Positions 8,996 to 17,580 of a stretch of 64,000 nucleotides of DNA are shown in pieces (position 1 is the stretch's first letter; every line of letters starts with the position of its first letter). Position numbers and translations under genes: made by a program. The notes beneath the pieces were generated by a model that was given only the letters and a program-made list of their open reading frames with translations, ran no database searches and was not told the DNA's origin. The stretch spans positions 868,001 to 932,000 of the forward strand of contig NZ_JAKCFC010000001.1 in NCBI RefSeq assembly GCF_021916785.1, read 5' to 3'. This DNA comes from Mycolicibacterium lacusdiani. GTDB lineage: Bacteria > Actinomycetota > Actinomycetes > Mycobacteriales > Mycobacteriaceae.

Positions 8996-11386
8996 CTATG
9001 GTCGGGTGCCGGCGATCCAGGTCAGGAACTCGTCGACGGACAGCACCGGTTTGCCGAACTCACGCGCCTTGCGCGCCTTGCCCGACTGCGTTCCCGGCTC
9101 TGCGGTCACGAGCACCTCGCACCGCGTCTTGGTGACCGACGGCACCGAGACCAGTCCCGCCGATGCTGCCATGCGCTCCATCGTGGTCCGCGGGATCGGT
9201 TTGCCGTCGGCGTCTTCCGCCGTGCCGGTGAAGCACACCCGCGCACCCGGCACCAATACTTCGTGGACGTCGACCCCATCGTGGGCCGACACCACGGCCT
9301 CGTCGACGATGACGTGTCCGAGCACGCGTTCGGTTTCGCGCAGCCGGTCGAGCACCTCGGCTGTGAGCGGGGTTCGGCGAGCAGCGGCACGCAATTGGTC
9401 GGCGATCGACTGTCGGGCCGCTTTCACCCATGCGGTGTCGGGATCCAACGACTTGACGGGCGAGCGCCCGAGCAGCGCCGCCCCGACGTCGCGACTGGTG
9501 TCGAGTATCGCCGACAGCGCGGGCAGGTGAATCGATGCGGGCGTAGGGGTTTCGTGATTTCGACTGATCAGGTGCCCAGACGGCGAATCGGTGTCGGCCG
9601 GTTCGTCGAACGCCGTGGTGCCTGCTTGGCCCACGTCGGCCATGCCGAACGCGGCGAGTTCGGCGCGTGCCCGCTCCAGCGCACTACCGGCGGTGAGTCC
9701 GCGGCGCTGTTCCGGCTGCGCGCCAGATGACGGCACGTCGACGCCCAGCGGCATGCCGACGACGTGACCCAGCCGTTTCAGTTCGAAGTCGAGGAGGCCG
9801 AGGGTGTCGTCCATTCCGACGCCGACCGGTGTGCAGCCCTCGAGCATCGGCGCCAACAGGGTCCAGGCCTCGGCCAGCGTCGGCGCGAGGAGGATGTCGG
9901 TCACGGTGATGCCGTAGGCCTGCCGTGCGTCGGCGAGATCGCGTTGCGGATTGACCAGTGTGCTGACCGCCGTGCCGTCGTCGAACGCCACTGCCAGTTC
10001 GACCGGGCGGGGCCGAGACATGCGGCCCTCGTCACCGACGGTGAGCATGCCGATCGCGCAGTAGCGGCGCGCCCGGTCGTCGGTGACCGCGGACCGCAGG
10101 AACCGCGCGACACGGCGGTCGGTCTTGAGGTCCTTTGGCAGCACCGGGCGCTTGAGCATCAGCCCGCGCATCGACGTGCACCGGCTCAGCGCGACGTACA
10201 GCTGGCCGAAGGAGAACATTCCGCCGCTGAGATCCACGATCATGCGTTCGAGGGTCTGGCCCTGGCTCTTGTGGATGGTGATCGCCCACGCCAGTTTGAA
10301 CGGCTGCTGGGTGTAGCTGCCGATCACCTCGCGGCGCAGCGCGTTCCCGTCGACCACGGGCCGGGTGGCTTCCCACGTGTATGGCGTCACCTCGACGGCG
10401 TCGCCGCTGGTGAACTCGACGACGACCCGTTCGCCGCCGTGGGACGCGGCGACCACCCGGCCGAGCGTGCCGTTGACCCAGCGGTCGGACTGGTCGTTCG
10501 TGAGCATCATGACCTGTGCGCCGACCTTGAAGTGCAGTACCTCCTCGACCGGCGGGTCGAACAGGCTCAGGTCTCCGGACCGCCTGGCGTGGTGCTCGAT
10601 CTCCGCTCCCGGCAGGCGTTCCAGGCGCTGCCGGTTGCGCGCCGTCACCAGCCGGTTGGTTGGGGCCAGGGTGAGCCAGAACTCGTCATCGGGTGGCACG
10701 AAGTCCGGGTCCGTGCGAGCGTTCAACTCCTCGCGGGCGTGACCGACCAGCACGCCCTCGCGAATCTCGTTCAAGATGGCCGTCATTCGATCGTCGCCCA
10801 GTTGCCGGAACACGGTGGTGAGCGCGACGGTCGGGAAGTCTTCACGACGAAAGCTGTCCGCGGAGAAGAAGTACGGGGTGGCGTATCGGCTGGCCAGGTA
10901 AGCGGATTCGTTCTCCTGCACCACAGGCGGCAGCTGGTAGAGATCGCCGACCAACACGATCTGCACGCCGCCGAACGGTGTGCCCGGCGTTGGGCCGAAG
11001 CGCTCGAGCGCCGCAGCCACCTGGTCGAAGAGATCGGCGCGGACCATCGAGGCCTCGTCGATGATCAGCGTGTCGAGTTTGGCGAGCAGCTTGGCGAAGC
11101 GGCCAGGGTAGTACCGGCCCGTGCGCACGTCGTCGAGGGAGGTAGTCGTGGAGAAGCCGAACAACCGATGCACCGTGTAGCCGTCGACATTGAGTGCGGC
11201 GATCCCGGTGGGCGCGACGACGACGACGTTGCGGTGGGTCTCGGCCATGAATCGGCGGATCAGCGTCGACTTCCCCGTACCTGCCTTGCCGGTGAGGAAG
11301 ACGTGACTGCCCCCGCCGAGTAGGGCCAGGGCATGGCTGAACTCTTCGGTCAGCACGAAGTCGCGCGCCGGCGCCGTCACGTGCAT
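8996..11386 (-). CDS. Pif1/RecD-like helicase fused to DnaQ-like and BRCT domains
   Basis: A 796-residue protein. The N-terminal half is a superfamily-1 helicase of the Pif1/RecD2 type, with Walker A GKAGTGKST, Walker B IIDEAS, GDLYQLPPV, and C-terminal motifs WAITIHKSQGQT and VALSRCTS. The middle resembles a DnaQ-type exonuclease domain (LVNPQRDL, YGITVTDILLAPT) but the D-x-E motif and the HNxxFD motif are not intact. The last 90 residues form a BRCT domain (VCFTGTA, SGKARKAREFGKPVLSVDEFL). I chose the ATG at 11386, just downstream of AAGGGGG. A role in replication-fork or DNA repair is inferred. Confidence 0.85.
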   Translation of the reverse strand: MHVTAPARDFVLTEEFSHALALLGGGSHVFLTGKAGTGKSTLIRRFMAETHRNVVVVAPTGIAALNVDGYTVHRLFGFSTTTSLDDVRTGRYYPGRFAKLLAKLDTLIIDEASMVRADLFDQVAAALERFGPTPGTPFGGVQIVLVGDLYQLPPVVQENESAYLASRYATPYFFSADSFRREDFPTVALTTVFRQLGDDRMTAILNEIREGVLVGHAREELNARTDPDFVPPDDEFWLTLAPTNRLVTARNRQRLERLPGAEIEHHARRSGDLSLFDPPVEEVLHFKVGAQVMMLTNDQSDRWVNGTLGRVVAASHGGERVVVEFTSGDAVEVTPYTWEATRPVVDGNALRREVIGSYTQQPFKLAWAITIHKSQGQTLERMIVDLSGGMFSFGQLYVALSRCTSMRGLMLKRPVLPKDLKTDRRVARFLRSAVTDDRARRYCAIGMLTVGDEGRMSRPRPVELAVAFDDGTAVSTLVNPQRDLADARQAYGITVTDILLAPTLAEAWTLLAPMLEGCTPVGVGMDDTLGLLDFELKRLGHVVGMPLGVDVPSSGAQPEQRRGLTAGSALERARAELAAFGMADVGQAGTTAFDEPADTDSPSGHLISRNHETPTPASIHLPALSAILDTSRDVGAALLGRSPVKSLDPDTAWVKAARQSIADQLRAAARRTPLTAEVLDRLRETERVLGHVIVDEAVVSAHDGVDVHEVLVPGARVCFTGTAEDADGKPIPRTTMERMAASAGLVSVPSVTKTRCEVLVTAEPGTQSGKARKAREFGKPVLSVDEFLTWIAGTRP

Positions 11387-11439
11387 CACCCCCTTGCGTC
11401 GGCAACCGTACCCTCGCCTGCGGCACAATCAATCCCAGA

Positions 11440-12162
11440 ATGACCGACGACGACGGTGCGCCCGCCCCCTCCCGTAGATCTCACGTGGTGCGGCTCGCGG
11501 TGTTCGCGGCCTTGCTCCTGGGGTTGTTCTACCTGGTTGGGGTTGCGCGCGTCGTCGACCTCGACGTCGTCCGCAGTGCCGTCTCGGCAACCGGGCCCGC
11601 TGCGCCGCTGGCCTACGTCGTGGTCTCGGCGGTACTGGGCGCGCTGTTCGTTCCCGGCCCGTTGCTCGCCGCGGGCAGTGGGGTGCTCTTCGGCGCGGTG
11701 ACGGGAACCTTCGTGACCATCGGCTCGGCGGTGGGCACGGCGGTGATCACCAGTCTGATCGGGAGGCGGGCGGGCCGCGACAGCGCGCGTGTCCTGCTGG
11801 GCGCCCGCCGCGCCGACCGCATCGACGACCAGATCCAGCGGCACGGCCTATGGGCCGTCGTCGGACAGCGTTTCGTCCCGGGCATCAGCGACGCGTTTGC
11901 CTCCTACGCGTTCGGCGCGTTCGGAGTTCCGCTGTGGCAGATGGCGGTCGGAGCATTCATCGGATCGGCACCACGGGCGTTCGTCTACACCGCGCTGGGT
12001 GCGTCGATCGGTGACCTGTCGGCGCCGCTGGCGTACACCGCGATCGGGGTCTGGTGCGTCACCGCCGTCATCGGAACCTTTGCGGCGCACCGGGGATGGC
12101 GGGCGTGGCGCAACCGGTCTACGGAGCCGAACCCGCCATGTGCATCGCCGCCAGGTGACTGA
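11440..12162 (+). CDS. TVP38/TMEM64-family membrane protein
   Basis: A 240-residue membrane protein with about six hydrophobic segments. The core sequence VPGPLLAAGSGVLFGAVTGTFV followed by GQRFVPGISDAFASYAFGAFGV is typical of the TVP38/DedA-like (SNARE-associated, VTT) family, thought to scramble or flip lipids. It is divergent from the helicase gene, sharing a 53-bp upstream region. Its last 44 bp overlap the 3' end of the FAD oxidoreductase gene on the opposite strand, so the two transcripts are antisense to each other there. Confidence 0.85.
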   Translation: MTDDDGAPAPSRRSHVVRLAVFAALLLGLFYLVGVARVVDLDVVRSAVSATGPAAPLAYVVVSAVLGALFVPGPLLAAGSGVLFGAVTGTFVTIGSAVGTAVITSLIGRRAGRDSARVLLGARRADRIDDQIQRHGLWAVVGQRFVPGISDAFASYAFGAFGVPLWQMAVGAFIGSAPRAFVYTALGASIGDLSAPLAYTAIGVWCVTAVIGTFAAHRGWRAWRNRSTEPNPPCASPPGD

Positions 12163-13660
12163 ACAGCATGGAGGCGCCGATCGGATTGCCGCCACCCGGG
12201 TACGTCGTCCCCGACACGGCGGCCATCGTGTTGCCCGCCGCATAGAGGCCGGGAATGGGGCGACCGGCGGTGTCGAGGACACGGGCGTGCACGTCGGTCC
12301 GCAGACCGCCCTTGGTGCCGAGGTCGGAGACGCCGAACGCTGCCGCGCGGTAGGGCGGCGTGTCGATCGGCGCCATCGGCGGCACACCGCCGGTGAAGGC
12401 GAGGTCGAAGGGCAGTGCGCCGCGGCCGAAGTCGTCGTCCGAGCCGTTGGCGGCCAGTTCGTTGAAGCGGCGCACCGACGCCGCGAGTTCGTCGGCGGGC
12501 ACCTCGATCACCTCCGCGAGTTCGCCCAGCGTCGCCGCCTCCCGCCACAGCCCTTCCGACTGATACTCGCTGGTCGGCGCGAACGACACGTTGGTCGCGA
12601 GCACCGGCGGTCGATCGCCGTCCCGGCTGTCGTAGACCAACCAGAACGGCCGGCCGACGGTGCCCGCCGCCATGGCCTTCAGGATCTCCCGCCCGGAGCG
12701 GTCGTAGGCGGTGGATTCGTTGACGAACCGTCGCCCGCGCTTGTCGACGAACATGCCGCCGGTGATGCCGAGCGCGAAGGCCGCCCGCCCGTCGGGATGG
12801 ATCAGGCCCGGTGACCACCACGCCTGATCCATCAGATCCGTGCCCGCTCCCGCGGCGATGGCCGCGCGGTGCGCGAGCCCCGTGTTGCCGGGCGCACCCA
12901 TGCTGTCGGTCGTCGAACCGGGCACGCCGTACTGGGCGCGCATGTCGGCGTTCTGCTCGAAACCGCCTGCTGCCAACAGGACTCCGCGGCGGGTCCGGAT
13001 GACCTGGCGTTGGCCCTGGTGCTCGACGACGGCGCCGATGACCCGTCCGTCGTCGACGATCAGATCGACGAGGCGGGTCTCGAGGTGGGCGGCCACCCGG
13101 ACGTCGTCGGCCATCGCGGCGAGGAACCGACCGACGAGTGCGCGCCCGCCGACGAGCAGGTCCGGCGGAGGGCTCCCGAGCCGCTCGTGGTCGAGTGGGC
13201 CGCGCACCAGGCCCTGGAACCGGCCGAGCCGGCTGTCCGGGACCGCTCTGGACACGATGTGCCGCATGCCGTCGGCGCGCGCTCCGGGCGTCTCACCGTA
13301 GTAGTCGGGCCACGGCAGGATCTTGAACGCGAAGCGCTCGTCGGCTTCGAGGTACTCGATCAGGGCGGCACCGCCGCGTACGTAGGCCTCCTGCAGATCC
13401 GCCGGCGTCCGGTCGCCGACCACGGCACGGAAGTATCGCAACGCGTCGTCGACGGTGTCGTCGCAGCCCGCGCGAACGAGAACGGGGTTGCAGGGGAACC
13501 ACATTCCGCCCCCGCCCGAGTAGGCGGTCGTGCCCCCGAATCGATCGGTCGCCTCGACGAGCAGCACGCTCAGGCCCTCGCGGGCAGCCGTGTAGGCACC
13601 GGCGACTCCCCCGCCCGATCCCACCACCAGCACGTCGACCGTGTCGTCGAGCGCCCTCAC
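12119..13660 (-). CDS. FAD-dependent oxidoreductase, 3-ketosteroid dehydrogenase-like
   Basis: A flavoprotein of about 513 residues. The N-terminus has the dinucleotide motif VVGSGGGVAGAYTA and the sequence GGTTAYSGGGGMW, and the C-terminus PGLYAAGNTMAAV plus TYPGGGNPIG, as in the FAD_binding_2 group that includes KstD and fumarate reductase-like enzymes. I favour the GTG at 13660 (preceded by gaggac) because the sequence upstream lacks coding character. The ATG at 13699 is possible. Likely role: dehydrogenation of a steroid-like or other cyclic ketone. The substrate is not shown. The divergent spacer carries two palindromes. Confidence 0.8.
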   Translation of the reverse strand: MRALDDTVDVLVVGSGGGVAGAYTAAREGLSVLLVEATDRFGGTTAYSGGGGMWFPCNPVLVRAGCDDTVDDALRYFRAVVGDRTPADLQEAYVRGGAALIEYLEADERFAFKILPWPDYYGETPGARADGMRHIVSRAVPDSRLGRFQGLVRGPLDHERLGSPPPDLLVGGRALVGRFLAAMADDVRVAAHLETRLVDLIVDDGRVIGAVVEHQGQRQVIRTRRGVLLAAGGFEQNADMRAQYGVPGSTTDSMGAPGNTGLAHRAAIAAGAGTDLMDQAWWSPGLIHPDGRAAFALGITGGMFVDKRGRRFVNESTAYDRSGREILKAMAAGTVGRPFWLVYDSRDGDRPPVLATNVSFAPTSEYQSEGLWREAATLGELAEVIEVPADELAASVRRFNELAANGSDDDFGRGALPFDLAFTGGVPPMAPIDTPPYRAAAFGVSDLGTKGGLRTDVHARVLDTAGRPIPGLYAAGNTMAAVSGTTYPGGGNPIGASMLFSHLAAMHMAGSAP

Positions 13661-13733
13661 GAACGTCGTCCGTCCTCGCTGCCCATGACGACGGACCATA
13701 CGCGGGTCGAGTTGGTGACACAGACGATTCGGA

Positions 13734-13749
13734 GTCAGCAAACGCTGAC
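13734..13749. promoter_or_regulatory. Palindrome GTCAGC-N4-GCTGAC
   Basis: Perfect 6-bp arms around AAAC, in the 172-bp spacer between the divergent FAD oxidoreductase and GAF-GGDEF genes. A further GTCAG half-site is at 13756-13760. The size and symmetry fit a dimeric repressor such as a TetR-type protein. No regulator gene is adjacent. Confidence 0.5.
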
Positions 13750-13763
13750 CCGCGCGTCAGTTT

Positions 13764-13778
13764 CTACATCCAGTGTAG
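13764..13778. promoter_or_regulatory. Palindrome CTACA-N5-TGTAG
   Basis: Perfect 5-bp arms around TCCAG. The right arm overlaps TAGGGT, a possible -10 hexamer for the GAF-GGDEF gene (start 13833). Binding here would block that promoter. It is distinct in sequence from the palindrome 15 bp upstream. Confidence 0.45.
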
Positions 13779-13832
13779 GGTCGGGCGACTGCCCAGCGGT
13801 CGCTGCCAGCAATGATCCGTCCCGGAGGTGGA

Positions 13833-14882
13833 ATGCCCGTCGACGATTCAGCGTCGTCGTCCGCCGGAGCCCGCGACATGGACCGCCTGCTGACGGCCGT
13901 GCAGGAGTTGTCGTTCGCCCGCACGCTGGCCGACATCGAGCGCACGGTGGCGACGTCGGCGCGCGAACTCACCGGTTGCGACGGCGCCACCATCGTGTTG
14001 CGCGACGGTGACATGTGCAATTACGCCGACGAGGATGCGATCTCGCCGCTGTTCAAGGGCAGTCGCTTCCCGATGGACTCGTGCATCGGCGGCTGGGCGA
14101 TGGTCAACCGCGCCGCCGTGGTGATCGCGGACGTCTACGACGACGCACGGATACCCATGCCGCTTACCGTCCGACGTTCATCAAAGAGCCTGGTGATGGT
14201 GCCGATCCGCAGCCTCGACCCCGTCGGCGCGATCGGCAATTACTGGGCAGACGAACGCGAACCGTCGGAGCGGGAAGTGGCTCTGCTGCAAGCCCTGGCC
14301 GACGCCACGTCGATCGCCATGGAGAACGTCCACGTGTACGCCGAACTCGAGCAACGGGTGCTCGACCGGACCGTCGAACTGGAGCGGGCGAACGAGAAGA
14401 TCCAGCAGCTGTCGGTGACCGACGACCTCACCGGCGTCGGCAATCGCCGCGGTTTCTACCTCGCGGCGGAACCGGCCCTGCTCGAGGCCCGCCGAAACGG
14501 TCGCGATTGCGTGTTCGGCTTCATCGACGTCGACGGACTCAAGCTCGTCAACGACGAGTTGGGGCACGCGGTCGGCGACGCGCTGATCGCCGACGTTGCG
14601 CGCGTGCTTCGAGCCACGCTGCACGAGTCGGATCTCCTCGCCCGGATGGGCGGTGACGAATTCGCCGTCCTGGTCACCGATTCCGCGGCCGATCCCGCCG
14701 AGTTGCAGGAGCGGCTCCTCGCCGCGCTGCAGCGCTTCAACGACACCACGTCACGGGCGTACCGCATCTCGGCGAGTTTCGGGTTGATGCGCGTGTGCGC
14801 CACCGATTCCGGCTCGGTCGACGAGCTATTGGCACGTGCCGATGAACTCATGTACGTGGAGAAGCGGGCCCGGCTTACCTAG
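13833..14882 (+). CDS. GAF-domain diguanylate cyclase
   Basis: A 349-residue protein: GAF sensor domain (about 15-165; FPMDSCIGGWAM), a coiled coil (about 175-200; VELERANEKIQQLSV) and a GGDEF domain with DDLTGVGNRRGF, DVDGLKLVND and the catalytic GGDEF. It should make cyclic di-GMP from GTP in the cytoplasm when its sensor signals. The RxxD inhibitory site is HESD, so feedback inhibition by the product is probably lost. I chose the ATG at 13833 because GGAGGT lies 5 nt upstream. The ATG at 13812 lacks one. It converges on a second GGDEF gene. Confidence 0.9.
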   Translation: MPVDDSASSSAGARDMDRLLTAVQELSFARTLADIERTVATSARELTGCDGATIVLRDGDMCNYADEDAISPLFKGSRFPMDSCIGGWAMVNRAAVVIADVYDDARIPMPLTVRRSSKSLVMVPIRSLDPVGAIGNYWADEREPSEREVALLQALADATSIAMENVHVYAELEQRVLDRTVELERANEKIQQLSVTDDLTGVGNRRGFYLAAEPALLEARRNGRDCVFGFIDVDGLKLVNDELGHAVGDALIADVARVLRATLHESDLLARMGGDEFAVLVTDSAADPAELQERLLAALQRFNDTTSRAYRISASFGLMRVCATDSGSVDELLARADELMYVEKRARLT

Positions 14883-14892
14883 CCGCGGCCGG

Positions 14893-15900
14893 TCACTCGG
14901 CAGCAGCCCCCGAGTCGTCGCGCAACGGCCGTCCCCGGCTGCGGTAGAGGGCGGCGTCGGCCCGGGCACAGAGGTCGGCGATGTTGGCCGATGGTGACAT
15001 CTGGGTGGCCGTGCCGAGGCTGACGTCGGGCGTGAGCCGGTGCACGTCGCGGACGAATTCGTCGACGGTCGCGGGGCTCTCGTCGACGAAGCACGCGGCG
15101 AACTCGTCCCCGCCCAGCCTGGCCAGCACCGTGCGTCGGGGGGCCGCTCGTCGCCACTGCTCGGCGTAGTCGACGATGCGCTGATCCCCGGCCTGATGTC
15201 CGTACGTGTCGTTGACGCGTTTGAGCCCGTCGATGTCGAGGGCGACGATGGTCACCGCCACCGGCGCCGCGCGGTGTCGTGCGAGCAGGTCCGTCGTTTC
15301 GATCTCCCAGCCCGCGCGGTTCAGCAGACCCGTCAGCGGGTCGGTGCACGCTGCGGTGAACATTGCACGCACGAGCAGGCCGAAGGATTCGGCGGCGCCG
15401 GTGATCGCCACGGTGATGATGAGGAAGGTGATGACGCCGACGTGTGGGGCAGGCGCGATGGCAACCGCCACCAAGCACGCGGCGGTGAGGACGGCGATCA
15501 GCGTCCATGCCCGGCGAGTCGGATGGAAGGCGCGGATGTACATCGCCAAGAACATCGGTGCGATCAGGCAGACGTATTCGGCGGTCATCGTGACGTGGAA
15601 CGCCATCACGACCGGGGTGGCCGCGACCGCAGCCCAGGTTGCCAATGTGGTCCGATCCGGCTTGAGCACGAGCTGGACGAGTCCGAGGACGCCAAGGGCG
15701 ATGGCGATGATGCCGCCGACCGGATTGCCGTAGACCAGGTCGGTGCGCACGGGGAACAGGGTGAAGACGACCCCGTAGGCGTAGAGGAACGTCGTCGCGC
15801 TCAGATAGATCCGCAGCAGCCGCACTCGCTGCCTGCCGACTGCGCGGTTGTCCCCTGCGGCGGGCGAACTCAAGCGATGCACGACGACCCCGCGGGTCAC
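14893..15900 (-). CDS. Membrane-anchored diguanylate cyclase
   Basis: A 335-residue protein with five or six hydrophobic segments in residues 30-180 followed by a GGDEF domain (TDPLTGLLNRAGW, DIDGLKRVNDTYGH, catalytic GGDEF). It should synthesise cyclic di-GMP at the membrane. No RxxD inhibitory site is present at the expected position before GGDEF (RRTV). The GTG start overlaps the mgtC stop (GTGA, 15897-15900), so it is translated together with mgtC. Its 3' end faces the GAF-GGDEF gene only 10 bp away. Confidence 0.88.
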   Translation of the reverse strand: MTRGVVVHRLSSPAAGDNRAVGRQRVRLLRIYLSATTFLYAYGVVFTLFPVRTDLVYGNPVGGIIAIALGVLGLVQLVLKPDRTTLATWAAVAATPVVMAFHVTMTAEYVCLIAPMFLAMYIRAFHPTRRAWTLIAVLTAACLVAVAIAPAPHVGVITFLIITVAITGAAESFGLLVRAMFTAACTDPLTGLLNRAGWEIETTDLLARHRAAPVAVTIVALDIDGLKRVNDTYGHQAGDQRIVDYAEQWRRAAPRRTVLARLGGDEFAACFVDESPATVDEFVRDVHRLTPDVSLGTATQMSPSANIADLCARADAALYRSRGRPLRDDSGAAAE

Positions 15901-16637
15901 CGGGTCCAGTCCGCGGCCTGCTCGTCGGCGATGCGCCAGCTCACCGATGTCACGCCGTCGTGCTGACTGAGTTCCCGGACGGCCGTCTCGGCAGCCTGGT
16001 CGTCGCGCGCCGACGTCGAGTATTCCGCCTCCACCTCGACGTGGCCCGGATCGTGGGCCGGTCGGGTCCGCAGGGCGCGCAGTCGGAAGTCCGGTGAGGG
16101 CAGCGCGGTCGAGATCGAAGCCTTGACGTCCGCGCCCGCCTCACGCGGGCACATGACCCGAACCAGGTAATCGGCGGCCGTGACCTCCCGGCTGCGGCCC
16201 GCGGTGTGGACGCGATCCATGCGATTGGCCAGCGGCTGTAGAAACCAGTTGGCCGCGACGATGATGGTGGCGCCGGCCATCGCCTCGCGCCACATCCACG
16301 CGCCTGCGAGCGCGCCGACGGCCGCCGTGGACCAGAGCGTCGCGGCGGTGTTCAGGCCGGTCACGGACAACCCTTGCTTCATGATGACGCCGGCGCCGAG
16401 AAAGCCGATCCCCGAGACGATCTGGGCCGCGACGCGAAGGCGGTCACCCTCCTGGTCGAAGCTGTAGGCGCTCAGGATCAGGAACAGCGCCGAGCCCATG
16501 CTCACCAGGGCCATGGTTTGCAGGCCCGCCATCCGCGACCGCCACTGACGCTCGAACCCGATTGCGACGCCGAGCAGGGTCGCGAGCCCGACACGGGTCA
16601 GCAGATCGACCGCCAGCATGCCGTGATCATGCTCCAC
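15897..16637 (-). CDS. mgtC: MgtC/SapB-family membrane protein
   Basis: A 246-residue protein with an N-terminal membrane half of four or five helices containing the family core: IGFERQWRSRMAGLQTMALV, GIGFLGAGVIMKQG and GLNTAATLW. The soluble C-terminal half resembles the ACT-like tail of MgtC. In pathogenic mycobacteria and Salmonella, MgtC is needed at low magnesium and in macrophages, partly by acting on the F1Fo ATP synthase. Coupling to a diguanylate cyclase gene by a 4-bp overlap suggests a shared response. Upstream is the sulfatase operon on the same strand. Confidence 0.88.
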   Translation of the reverse strand: MEHDHGMLAVDLLTRVGLATLLGVAIGFERQWRSRMAGLQTMALVSMGSALFLILSAYSFDQEGDRLRVAAQIVSGIGFLGAGVIMKQGLSVTGLNTAATLWSTAAVGALAGAWMWREAMAGATIIVAANWFLQPLANRMDRVHTAGRSREVTAADYLVRVMCPREAGADVKASISTALPSPDFRLRALRTRPAHDPGHVEVEAEYSTSARDDQAAETAVRELSQHDGVTSVSWRIADEQAADWTR

Positions 16638-16695
16638 GCAGGCCGTCGAGGTGGTCAGACACGCTTGACGGGGCGGTTGGCGATGGTCGGTCCCG

Positions 16696-17580
16696 CTACG
16701 GCCGCCGCACGCACCGGAAGCCGACGTGGCTCATCCCGGTGTCCACCGGCTGTGGCCTGCGGGCGGCGGGCCGGTACCGCAGGCAGTACGCGTCGGCGCA
16801 GAGGAATGACCCACCCTTGACGACGCGGCGGGGCACCTGGGGCAGGTGCGGCTGACGTGGATCGTGGCTGTCGGCCTCGCAGCACCCGCCGCCACCCGGC
16901 GTGTCGGTGTACCAGTCGGTGGTCCACTCCCAGACGTTGCCCGCCATGTCGAACAGGCCGTAGCCGTTGGCCGGGAAGCTGCCGACGGGCGCCGTCCGGC
17001 CGTATCCGGGTTGGGGCCGCCAGGGGAACTCGCCGTGCCAGTAGTTGGCCAGGGGTTCGGACGGCCGCTCGGGTTCGTCACCCCACGTGTAGGTGGCCCC
17101 GGTCAGGCCGCCGCGGGCAGCGGTCTCCCATTCCGCCTCGGTGGGCAGCGCCAGCCCCGCCCACTGGGCGTACGCGTCGGCGTCCTCGTAGGCGACGTGC
17201 ACGACGGGATGGCGAGCGCGCTTGGCGATCGAGGACAGCGGCCCGACGGGATGGCGCCACGACGCGCCCGGCGTCCACGTCCACCACTGGCTGAGGTGTC
17301 GCAGATCGACCGGTCCGGGGGTGCGCTGGAAGACCATCGACCCGGGCTGCAGATTCTCTGCCGGAGCACCCGGGTAGTCGGCGGGGTCGATCGGCCGCTC
17401 GGCGACGGTGACGTACCCAGTCGCGTCGACGAACGCGGCGAAGTCGTCGTTCACCACCTGGTGGGTCTGCATCCAGAAGCCGTCGACCGTGACCTCGCGT
17501 ACCGGACCCTCCTCCGGGTAGTGCGCGGCGGAGCCCAACAGCGCACTCTGGGCGGGAATCCACGCGAAGTCGTCAGCCAA
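16696..17580 (-). CDS. Formylglycine-generating enzyme (sulfatase modifying factor)
   Basis: A 294-residue member of the FGE family, which oxidises the sulfatase active-site Cys (CxPxR or CxAxR) to formylglycine using O2 and copper. The core MAGNVWEWTTDWY and the twin cysteines in FLCADAYCLRYRPAARR (C-x4-C, the copper/active-site pair) are intact, as is the terminal VGFRCVR. The only start near the conserved N-terminus is TTG at 17580, within the 3' end of the HAD gene (8-bp overlap). It is the third gene of an operon headed by a sulfatase, its natural substrate. Confidence 0.92.
   Translation of the reverse strand: MADDFAWIPAQSALLGSAAHYPEEGPVREVTVDGFWMQTHQVVNDDFAAFVDATGYVTVAERPIDPADYPGAPAENLQPGSMVFQRTPGPVDLRHLSQWWTWTPGASWRHPVGPLSSIAKRARHPVVHVAYEDADAYAQWAGLALPTEAEWETAARGGLTGATYTWGDEPERPSEPLANYWHGEFPWRPQPGYGRTAPVGSFPANGYGLFDMAGNVWEWTTDWYTDTPGGGGCCEADSHDPRQPHLPQVPRRVVKGGSFLCADAYCLRYRPAARRPQPVDTGMSHVGFRCVRRP

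Noticed and set aside
12869..14011. 380-residue plus-strand frame across the FAD oxidoreductase gene and spacer
   Set aside because: It is a shadow of the minus-strand gene and crosses the promoter palindromes.
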